Assembly: GCA_903939355.1 (NCBI GenBank)
Contig: CAJAHC010000378.1
Location: forward strand, 1-5,607
Direction: 5' to 3'
DNA length: 5,607 bases
From: an uncultured Methylococcaceae bacterium
Lineage (GTDB): Bacteria > Pseudomonadota > Gammaproteobacteria > Methylococcales > Methylomonadaceae
Under the pieces are notes generated by a model. It searched no databases, was not told the origin of the DNA, and worked only from the letters and a program-made list of their open reading frames with translations. This document shows positions 1-5,607 of the stretch, in pieces. The position numbers and the translations under genes are program-made. Each line of letters opens with the position of its first letter. Positions within the stretch are counted from its first letter, which is position 1.

Positions 1-923
1 GCCTTCAATTCATTCGCGCTTAGCAATGCATTAACTTCATTGAAATCAGTGCCAAACCAAGCCGATAAGCCATCTCCCAAGCCATGAATCTCACCTAACT
101 TTGATGTAGCGGCTAGTGGCATTGAGTTCAAATAAGACAAAGCTATCTCTTGTCTCATTTCTCGAGTATTCGGCCCCATCATATACGCTCTCAGTGATGC
201 AGTACCCATTTGTCGAAATTTATCTACCACAGAATTAGTATAACCATTCTTAGAATGTCGATATTTTTCTATTTGAGTCGCTAATGTACTACCCCCTGCG
301 ACATTGCTAATAACACCAAGCTTATGTGCTACTAATTGCAAACCGGCATACCCCAATCGATCCCATTCAATCGCAGGATTAACAGTTGTATTATCATCAT
401 TAAGTAATTCCCGATTTTCTATAAACAATAGTGTTTCTAAAATCAGTGGTGGAACAGCTTCAAAATTTGGATAGCCATAAGACGGATAGACTACATTAAA
501 AACAACTTTATCAGATTTATCCGTGATACGAAGCCCTGCTTGTGACTTCTCATGATAAATATTGAACAGCCCATAATCTGATAGCTCAGTCATCATAGGA
601 GAGAAAGTTGCCTGCGATGAAACACCATAACCGACTTTTTCTAATCGCTTAATAATTTCAGGCAATGCTGTATAGCCTAGCCTTTGGTCATAGGGGCCGT
701 ATTCTGGATAACGAACAGAAGCATTTGAGCCGGCAGCGAGTTTAAAGCTCAGTTGTTTACTTATTGCAGAAAGATAATGTGATTGATATTTTGAAGTTTT
801 AACTTCGTCTCGCACCAGCATAAAAACAACTATGCACAATATAATAGTTAAGGCGATAATATACTTTTCCAAAAAATTCTGAAAACCTGGGCCTCTATTT
901 CTAGTCCCTCGACTGTTTCTCAT
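1..923 (-). CDS. Peptidoglycan glycosyltransferase, family GT51 (5' part; gene continues beyond the left edge)
   Basis: GT51 enzymes polymerise lipid II into glycan strands at the outer face of the inner membrane. The frame is open for 307 codons from ATG at 923 and is cut by the window end. The N-terminus is basic (R2, R5, R8, R10, K20), followed by one hydrophobic segment at about residues 21-37, so it is probably a type II anchor with a periplasmic body. Residues about 160-290 carry GT51 signatures: FIENREL (E169 in the place of the catalytic Glu), R189, the GGSTLATQ motif at 210-217 and ALSYLNSMPLA further on. A spacer of roughly 120 residues with the motif YGPYDQRLGY (75-84) separates anchor and catalytic domain, so this is not a standard compact MtgA. 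Whether a transpeptidase domain follows cannot be seen. No strong Shine-Dalgarno precedes the ATG, and an in-frame stop lies shortly upstream, so the start is well bounded. It is separated by 275 nt from the DUF2797 gene on the same strand. Confidence 0.88.
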   Translation of the reverse strand, partial: MRNSRGTRNRGPGFQNFLEKYIIALTIILCIVVFMLVRDEVKTSKYQSHYLSAISKQLSFKLAAGSNASVRYPEYGPYDQRLGYTALPEIIKRLEKVGYGVSSQATFSPMMTELSDYGLFNIYHEKSQAGLRITDKSDKVVFNVVYPSYGYPNFEAVPPLILETLLFIENRELLNDDNTTVNPAIEWDRLGYAGLQLVAHKLGVISNVAGGSTLATQIEKYRHSKNGYTNSVVDKFRQMGTASLRAYMMGPNTREMRQEIALSYLNSMPLAATSKLGEIHGLGDGLSAWFGTDFNEVNALLSANELK

Positions 924-949
924 TATCAGCTTTTTTTAACATAAGATAA

Positions 950-971
950 AAACAACTGGCAACAGTTGTTT
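950..971 (-). terminator. Stem-loop with T-rich tail, candidate terminator ahead of the GT51 gene
   Basis: Perfect 9-bp inverted repeat AAACAACTG / CAGTTGTTT around a 4-nt loop. Read on the minus strand, the 3' arm runs into TTATCTTATG, giving a T-rich tail as in an intrinsic terminator. The stem is GC-poor (3 GC pairs), so it would be weak. It could end transcripts coming from hemF and the DUF2797 gene about 230 nt upstream, or act as a 5'-leader hairpin of the GT51 mRNA, since it lies only 27 nt before that start. On the plus strand the loop is GCAA, a GNRA tetraloop, but no plus-strand gene precedes it. Confidence 0.4.
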
Positions 972-1077
972 AGAAATTCTACCTTTAACATTTGTATTTT
1001 GGAATAGTTGTAATTTTTCAGAATAAGATAGCGTATTTAATAATCCATTGAGCCTATAATTTTCAACTTTTATGTGT

Positions 1078-1083
1078 ATTATA
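1078..1083 (-). promoter_or_regulatory. Possible -10 box for the GT51 gene
   Basis: The minus strand reads TATAAT here, a perfect match to the sigma-70 -10 consensus, about 155 nt upstream of the GT51 start. No good -35 hexamer lies 16-18 nt further up. In DNA this AT-rich, a chance match is quite possible. If real, the transcript would carry a leader of roughly 150 nt including the hairpin at 950-971. Confidence 0.22.
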
Positions 1084-1112
1084 CCTAATAAACTGAATTT
1101 ATGGGTCGTAGC

Positions 1113-1133
1113 AATTAATTAACTTAACGTTAA
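1113..1133. promoter_or_regulatory. Cluster of short AT palindromes, possible operator
   Basis: Three short palindromes are packed together: AATTAATT (1113-1120), TTAATTAA (1115-1122) and TTAACGTTAA (1124-1133). They lie between the DUF2797 stop and the possible GT51 -10 box, upstream of the latter in the minus-strand direction, where a regulator might bind. The low GC content makes such palindromes common by chance, so this is a weak call. Confidence 0.15.
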
Positions 1134-1172
1134 ATAATCGTTCATATACCTATTATTGTTTAAGGATTACAA

Positions 1173-1192
1173 GACTATTGTAAAGAATAGCC
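1173..1192 (-). terminator. Weak stem-loop just after the DUF2797 gene
   Basis: On the minus strand GGCTATT / AATAGTC can pair (7 bp, one G-U) around a 6-nt loop, starting 6 nt after the stop codon. It is followed by TTGTAATCC, not a proper T-run. It may stabilise or attenuate the 3' end of the hemF/DUF2797 transcript. It is a poor intrinsic terminator. Confidence 0.25.
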
Positions 1193-1198
1193 GATATA

Positions 1199-2014
1199 CT
1201 AAAAAGCGAACTCTACCTCATAACCAGAAAACTTGCGTATATTAATAACACCAGCATCCAACAAAAGATACTGCCCTTTAACACCCTGCAAAATGCCGGA
1301 TACTTCAGGATTTTTATCCAAGTTAAACGATTTAATCTTTACAGGATAAGTATCAACTGGAAAGCAAATATCTACACTAGATTCATCGACTAAAAACTCA
1401 ATAGCTTGAAGACCAAAACGCTTAATAATTTCAGTCAATTCCACATCACATTTACTCACTAACTCACCACGCTTGTCTGCCAGATCCAGAGGGGCAACAT
1501 GATTTTTAAGCATTTGTTGCCAACTAGTTTTATCACTGACATGTTTTGCAATGGCAATTTCAATTAATCCAGCCATAAATCGAGATTGTACTTTAAAAAT
1601 TGGTAAGGCCTGAACTGCTCCTTGATCTATCCAACGCGTTGGAATTTGTGTTTGCCGTGTAATTCCAACTTTAATCCCGCTGGAATTAGCGAGATAAACA
1701 ATATGTGGCTTAAAGCAAAACTCCTCACCCCACGAAGGCTCTCTGCATGTGCCTGCTTCATAATGGCAAGTTTCCGGCTTCATAATACACATATCGCATT
1801 GAGCCAAGGAAATAAAACAGGGATAACAATAACCCTGATTAAAACTTTTCTTAATCGTTCTGCTGCAATGCACACACCGAATATTACCCGTAAAAGTAAG
1901 TTTGATAGCCTTACCAAGCAATGGATTCAGAGCAATGCGTTGATCGCTCAATGGCAGTTCGTACTGTACCGTGCTTTCCAAGCGCGCGTGCATTTTGTTT
2001 AACAAGCCTTGCAT
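1199..2014 (-). CDS. DUF2797 family protein with cysteine-rich zinc-ribbon N-terminal half
   Basis: The protein has 271 residues and no known biochemical function. The N-terminal half has a regular cysteine array: C47-x2-C50, C63-x2-C66 and C73-x2-C76, then C83, C90 and C100, very likely binding zinc. The sequence matches the DUF2797 family seen in gammaproteobacteria. After the cysteines, HIVYLAN (104-110), KVGITR (115-120), R127 and E152 resemble the order of conserved positions in GIY-YIG-type folds; that is my inference, not an established function. There is no signal peptide or membrane segment, so it is probably cytoplasmic. I chose ATG 2014 because AGGAA lies 7 nt upstream; the ATG at 2038 and TTG at 2044 lack such a site and would add 8-10 residues. 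hemF ends 53 nt upstream on the same strand with no terminator between, so cotranscription is likely. Confidence 0.85.
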   Translation of the reverse strand: MQGLLNKMHARLESTVQYELPLSDQRIALNPLLGKAIKLTFTGNIRCVHCSRTIKKSFNQGYCYPCFISLAQCDMCIMKPETCHYEAGTCREPSWGEEFCFKPHIVYLANSSGIKVGITRQTQIPTRWIDQGAVQALPIFKVQSRFMAGLIEIAIAKHVSDKTSWQQMLKNHVAPLDLADKRGELVSKCDVELTEIIKRFGLQAIEFLVDESSVDICFPVDTYPVKIKSFNLDKNPEVSGILQGVKGQYLLLDAGVINIRKFSGYEVEFAF

Positions 2015-2021
2015 CGTGATG

Positions 2022-2026
2022 TTCCT
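2022..2026 (-). promoter_or_regulatory. Ribosome-binding site deciding the DUF2797 start
   Basis: The minus strand reads AGGAA, then 7 nt, then ATG at 2014. This places initiation at the third possible in-frame start, inside the longest open frame. Confidence 0.6.
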
Positions 2027-2067
2027 ATCGGTGTCCATTAACAACTATGATGACACGTAGTAAAGCA

Positions 2068-2988
<921 letters not shown>

Positions 2989-3021
2989 TCAGTTGTATAT
3001 CCAATGTCAGCTATCTGAAAA

Positions 3022-3052
3022 TCTATAATGACAATAATAACCTATTATGCAA
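3022..3052 (-). promoter_or_regulatory. Candidate hemF promoter
   Basis: On the minus strand, TTGCAT (3052-3047) and TATAGA (3027-3022) are imperfect -35 and -10 matches with a long 19-nt spacer. They would put the transcript start about 33 nt before hemF. This is the best pair I see in the short upstream region, but each box has mismatches. Confidence 0.25.
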
Positions 3053-3263
3053 TTAACAAACAGATTGTGAGCTATATCTTCACATAGCTAATTATTTGTC
3101 ACCCAAAAGTTTCTAGTTTTTCCTCATAGTCCATTTATACATGCACTTACTAAAAACTCAAACCTCATTTTTATAAGTTTTATGACCCTAGAATATTTTC
3201 ATCAGATCAGTAAATAATATTATCTTTGGCCGCCAAACCTCATCAAGATACAGTTCTTTTAAC

Positions 3264-3549
3264 TTATGATAAAGTTAATCTGGTACTAAATAAATAGCAA
3301 TAGCCCATTTCAGGTGCCCTAAAATATAAATAGGCCATGATAATAATTTGTAACAACTGACTTGTCGCACTAGAATTAAAAGCTGGTAGGCCACATCAAA
3401 AATGGATCGTGGACTGAAGACATGCCCAGTAATTGAATAGCTAAGGCAATATTCACGAGTACCGCAAAATAATGGCCAACTAAAGAATATATTTTGACGT
3501 TGATTTGTTAAGGATTATTCATTTCAAAAACATAAATTACTAAGTTCAT
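3264..3549 (-). pseudogene. Probable remnant of a small membrane protein, with a stop and a frameshift
   Basis: An ATG at 3549 opens a short frame (MNLVIYVFEMNNP) that meets TAA at 3510-3508. The same frame then stays open to TAA at 3378-3376, reading QINVKIYSLVGHYFAVLVNI and continuing through a hydrophobic segment to HDPFLMWPTSF. The final stop sits in a run of four T. Losing one T would join it to the next frame, which runs on to 3264 with another hydrophobic stretch (QLLQIIIMAYLYF). The balanced, membrane-like composition contrasts with the surrounding AT-rich filler, which suggests real coding ancestry. A second overlapping frame (3514-3275) is also open and hydrophobic, so the original reading is not certain. 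I do not recognise the family, and there is no ribosome-binding site. Confidence 0.3.
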
Positions 3550-3642
3550 GTCTAATAGACTAAACGCAGAAATCGTATTCTGCACCTTAACTACTCTAAC
3601 TGACTATTACAAGCATGTAGGATTACCAATTATTGTAACTTT

Positions 3643-3969
3643 TTAATTTTCTACTTTTGACGTAAAACTTTTACTTAGAATTAAAACATGTGGGCTATCT
3701 AAACCATATCGACAGAAACGGAAAACTACGGAATCACAGAAAATGTCTAACGAAATCGTTGGACTGCTTGTTAGTGTGCTTGCCGTATCCCTGAGAGCGC
3801 TCCCTTCTAGATTAAAATACTTCAACGCTTTATGCAGCTCCGGCGTATCGCCCCGCGAATCCAAAACCAAGTAATAAGTAAACGGTACAAAAAACAAAAT
3901 GGTAGCTGCTGATATAGAAAACTGATAGTAAACGACGTTGAAAGCCATCATAAAGCCTAAAACACTCAT
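3643..3969 (-). pseudogene. GC-richer block with open frames on both strands, possible decayed or inserted DNA
   Basis: A 108-codon minus-strand frame starts at ATG 3969 with no ribosome-binding site. Its first 35 residues are hydrophobic and membrane-like (AATILFFVPFTYYLVLDSRG), while the rest resembles no protein I know. The opposite strand is also open across the same block, ending at 3874 and containing an ATG at 3743. Positions 3781-3870 are 46 G/C of 90, well above the flanks. Two open strands plus shifted composition suggest a fragment of foreign or repeated DNA, not a working gene. It is not a confident coding call; an expressed small protein cannot be excluded. Confidence 0.2.
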
Positions 3970-4062
3970 AGTAAGATTGTGTAATTAGTAATAACTCTAA
4001 AAACTTAAGCAAATATACAATTTACAGGCCTTAATTTTCCAAAAAAATCCGTTCATCATTAT

Positions 4063-4066
4063 GGAG
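4063..4066 (+). promoter_or_regulatory. Ribosome-binding site deciding the lysozyme start
   Basis: GGAG, 6 nt before ATG 4073, is close to ideal. It overlaps the codons after the upstream in-frame ATG at 4061, which has no such site, so translation most likely begins at 4073. Confidence 0.7.
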
Positions 4067-4072
4067 AACAAT

Positions 4073-4840
4073 ATGACCCTTTCTGAATTAACGACTATTT
4101 CTAAAAATGAACCCACACCTATCATTAATCTTAGCCATACTCAACTAATCGAGCTCCAAACTGCATTGGTTAAACTAGGCTATCCGGCTGGAGAGATTGA
4201 CGGGATATATGGACATAATACCCGAAATGCTTGGGCTGAATTAATGGCGGACACAGACCTGAAAAATGAATCTGATTCAATTGATAAAATCTCACTCAGT
4301 ATGCTTCAACAAATGGTGAATGCTTTAAAACACAATACAACTTATAACTTTACTACTAAAAAAGGAACCATTGAAGCCATAAAAAATGAATGTATTCGAC
4401 AAGGTATCTGCCTAAAGACTCAGATGGCTTATGTACTTGCAACAGCCGACCATGAAACCAATCACACATTTAAACCGGTGATTGAAGCTTATTGGCTACC
4501 CAATCCTGATAACTACCTTAAAACACATCTTCCCTCATCCAACTATTATCCGTACTATGGCCGTGGCTATGTCCAACTGACATGGGATTATAATTATGAG
4601 AAATATGGCAAACTTGTAGAAAAAGATCTGCTCAAGCACCCTGAGATGGCATTAGATCCTGAAATTGCCTTGTTCGTTCTGGTGCATGGGTTTAAAACTG
4701 GGGCATTCACCGGTCGCAAACTAGCTGATTATATTAATGAACATAAAACTAATTTCATAAACGCACGTCGCTGTATTAACGGTATAGACAAGGCGGAGGA
4801 AATCGCAGCGCTGGCAAAACAACACCTCAAAGATCTTTAA
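4073..4840 (+). CDS. Peptidoglycan-binding and GH19-type lysozyme-like protein (endolysin-like)
   Basis: The 255-residue protein is predicted to cut the glycan backbone of peptidoglycan (or chitin-like polymers). Residues about 22-60 form a peptidoglycan-binding domain of the PG_binding_1 type, with the typical LGYPAGEIDGIYGHNTRNAW core (35-54). After a linker, residues about 95-255 form a lysozyme/GH19-like domain: MAYVLATADHET (118-129), EAYW (138-141), YYPYYGRGYVQLTW (158-171), then NY-E-YG and DPEIAL. E128 and E138 are the likely catalytic acids. There is no signal peptide or membrane segment, so the enzyme needs a holin, a secretion machine or lysis to reach its substrate. The order, cell-wall binding then catalysis, is common in phage endolysins; no other phage gene is in the window. 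A signal-peptide protein follows 125 nt downstream. Exact bond specificity is not visible. Confidence 0.85.
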   Translation: MTLSELTTISKNEPTPIINLSHTQLIELQTALVKLGYPAGEIDGIYGHNTRNAWAELMADTDLKNESDSIDKISLSMLQQMVNALKHNTTYNFTTKKGTIEAIKNECIRQGICLKTQMAYVLATADHETNHTFKPVIEAYWLPNPDNYLKTHLPSSNYYPYYGRGYVQLTWDYNYEKYGKLVEKDLLKHPEMALDPEIALFVLVHGFKTGAFTGRKLADYINEHKTNFINARRCINGIDKAEEIAALAKQHLKDL

Positions 4841-4863
4841 GTTATGTTTAAATACGTTACCAT

Positions 4864-4876
4864 GCATTGTCAATGC
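4864..4876. repeat. Short palindrome in the gap after the lysozyme gene
   Basis: GCATTG-T-CAATGC is a perfect 6-bp dyad around a single T, 24 nt after the lysozyme stop. Wider arms GTTATG (4842-4847) and CATAAC (4892-4897) flank it. There is no T-run, so it is not a standard intrinsic terminator. The same segment contains TTGTCA (4867-4872) and CATAAC (4892-4897), a poor -35/-10 pair with a 19-nt spacer. An operator or an mRNA hairpin are both possible. Confidence 0.25.
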
Positions 4877-4920
4877 CTAAACAACATAGCCCATAACTAA
4901 ATTCAATACACCCAGAACAC

Positions 4921-4962
4921 ATATCAAATATCAAATATCAAATATCAAATATCAAATATCAG
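4921..4962 (+). repeat. Heptanucleotide tandem repeat, six units, directly upstream of the secreted-protein gene
   Basis: Five exact copies of ATATCAA are followed by one copy ending in G (ATATCAG). The array ends 3 nt before the ATG at 4966, and its last two bases form part of the AGGA that would serve as ribosome-binding site. No stop occurs in any of the three forward frames of the unit, but no ATG, GTG or TTG opens in frame upstream, so the array is probably untranslated. Arrays of this kind change length by polymerase slippage; in Haemophilus influenzae, heptanucleotide repeats upstream of the hmw adhesin genes tune expression in this way. A similar role here is inference. Confidence 0.95.
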
Positions 4963-4965
4963 GAT

Positions 4966-5391
4966 ATGCAAAAATTTTTTTCATTCAACTTTTTACATTT
5001 AAACGTCCTAGCGTTTATTGCGAGTTTTGGAATATGCTATGCCACGGATTTTTCAATCAGTCATTCCATTAAACCTGAGCCCGTTTTATTATCAGCCACC
5101 GCCACAAGTACCTCACTATCCGAATTTGAAGGACACTATAAAGTGGGCACAACTAGCTGTAAGGTAGTCCCCATTAAAATGGCCTTCGAAGTTAAATGGC
5201 TAAAAGGTCAAGGCATCATGCATTTTTTCTTTTATAAGACAACCTCTGATGGCAAATCTGTTTTTGTATCTGAAAATTTCGGAAAAGGAAGTGATCAATT
5301 TATATTTGATGATAACAACTATGACACGGGTAAATTCATTAGAGCTGATGGCAAACTATTTAACGTAGAAAGAATGAAAAATTTGAACTAA
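4966..5391 (+). CDS. Secreted or periplasmic protein of unknown function
   Basis: The product has 141 residues. The N-terminus is a signal peptide: K3, a hydrophobic core at about 4-23, and a likely signal peptidase I site after CYA (24-26). No lipobox is present. The mature part of about 115 residues starts with a low-complexity, Ser/Thr-rich linker (about 43-52). It then forms a compact domain with FEGHYKVG (54-61), a lone cysteine C65, KMAFEVKW (71-78), GIMHFFF (83-89), FVSENFGKG (100-108), QFIFDD (111-116) and GKFIRADGK (122-130), which suggests alternating beta strands. I do not recognise a named family. ATG 4966 is the only sensible start, because no other start codon lies before the signal peptide, yet AGGA sits only 1 nt away, much closer than usual. 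The heptanucleotide array is immediately upstream. Its position after the lysozyme-like gene is compatible with a periplasmic partner or inhibitor, but nothing in the sequence proves that. Confidence 0.8.
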   Translation: MQKFFSFNFLHLNVLAFIASFGICYATDFSISHSIKPEPVLLSATATSTSLSEFEGHYKVGTTSCKVVPIKMAFEVKWLKGQGIMHFFFYKTTSDGKSVFVSENFGKGSDQFIFDDNNYDTGKFIRADGKLFNVERMKNLN

Positions 5392-5397
5392 ATACTC

Positions 5398-5431
5398 ATC
5401 ATTTAATTTATGATATAGTTTTTCATTTTTT
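5398..5431 (+). terminator. Weak AT-rich terminator after the secreted-protein gene
   Basis: ATCAT / ATGAT pair around a 7-nt loop, 6 nt after the stop, followed by a run of five T and then six more after CA. The hairpin is short and GC-poor, but the T-tract is good. It is the best candidate for ending this transcript. Confidence 0.4.
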
Positions 5432-5467
5432 AAATAACTATATAATAAATATCTTACCAAAGAAGAA

Positions 5468-5496
5468 TATGATAATGCAGTATATGCATTATAATA
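5468..5496. repeat. Inverted repeat in AT-rich intergenic DNA
   Basis: ATAATGCA (5472-5479) and TGCATTAT (5485-5492) are perfect 8-nt arms around the loop GTATA. After one mismatch, three further pairs extend each arm. No T-run follows on either strand. It could be a structural or protein-binding element. The surrounding DNA is very AT-rich (7 GC of 60 at 5401-5460). I see no credible gene from 5392 to the end. Confidence 0.35.
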
Positions 5497-5607
5497 ATCC
5501 ATATTAATAGCATAACCTGTCTTTGATTTTACTTTCAATTCTTGGGCTTGATTTTCCAATTTTTAGATTTTGGTAATATTCTATAAATTTTTTAATAAAC
5601 TTGTGCA

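Noticed and set aside
1055..1060. Plus-strand TATAAT as a promoter
   Set aside because: No -35 box at a suitable distance and no plus-strand gene downstream.
1622..2002. 126-codon plus-strand open frame
   Set aside because: It lies entirely antisense to the DUF2797 gene, which has the family match, cysteine array and ribosome-binding site.
3066..3084. TGTGA ... TCACA dyad resembling a CRP site
   Set aside because: The half-sites are 9 nt apart instead of the 6 required for CRP.
3743..3874. 43-codon plus-strand frame starting MSNEIVGLLV
   Set aside because: No ribosome-binding site. The opposite strand is open too, so coding direction is undecided; treated as part of the GC-richer block.
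3830..4012. 60-codon minus-strand open frame
   Set aside because: It overlaps another frame in the gene-poor block, has no ribosome-binding site and resembles no protein; probably chance.
4061..4072. Upstream ATG as start of the lysozyme gene
   Set aside because: It has no ribosome-binding site, and the GGAG serving ATG 4073 lies inside these codons.
4921..4962. CRISPR-like array
   Set aside because: The units are 7 nt and directly adjacent, with no spacers, so it is a simple tandem repeat.
5356..5559. 67-codon minus-strand open frame, TTG start
   Set aside because: It begins at TTG two codons after a stop, lacks a ribosome-binding site, overlaps the end of the secreted-protein gene and has the Tyr/Lys/Asn-rich make-up of translated AT-rich DNA.

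Overview
The window looks like chromosomal DNA of an AT-rich gammaproteobacterium. The best clue is an oxygen-dependent coproporphyrinogen III oxidase (HemF) that aligns almost collinearly with the E. coli enzyme. A DUF2797 protein and a family-51 peptidoglycan glycosyltransferase with a type II membrane anchor fit the same group. Genus cannot be fixed from the sequence alone.

Layout. The left half is a minus-strand block. In transcription order it holds hemF (2982-2068), a DUF2797 zinc-ribbon protein 53 nt downstream (2014-1199), a 275-nt spacer with two stem-loops and a possible -10 box, and the 5' part of a GT51 peptidoglycan glycosyltransferase that runs off the left edge (923-1). hemF and the DUF2797 gene may be cotranscribed. 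Between hemF and the next real gene lie about 1.09 kb without a convincing intact gene. This stretch holds a probable frameshifted remnant of a small membrane protein (about 3264-3549, minus) and a GC-richer block with open frames on both strands (about 3643-3969) that looks like decayed or inserted DNA.

The right half is on the plus strand. It has a two-domain lysozyme-like protein (peptidoglycan-binding domain plus GH19-type lytic domain, 4073-4840) with no signal peptide, then a 141-residue protein with a clear signal peptide (4966-5391). The 125-nt gap between them ends in six tandem copies of a heptanucleotide (4921-4962) that run right up to the second gene's ribosome-binding site. The last 216 nt are extremely AT-rich and hold only a weak terminator and an inverted repeat.

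How it fits together. The left block is housekeeping (heme synthesis, cell-wall polymerisation). The right pair is the accessory part. A cell-wall hydrolase without its own export signal beside a periplasmic partner suggests an endolysin remnant or an effector/immunity-like pair, with the second gene possibly switched by repeat-number variation. That interpretation is inference; the repeat, the signal peptide and the domain assignments are seen directly.
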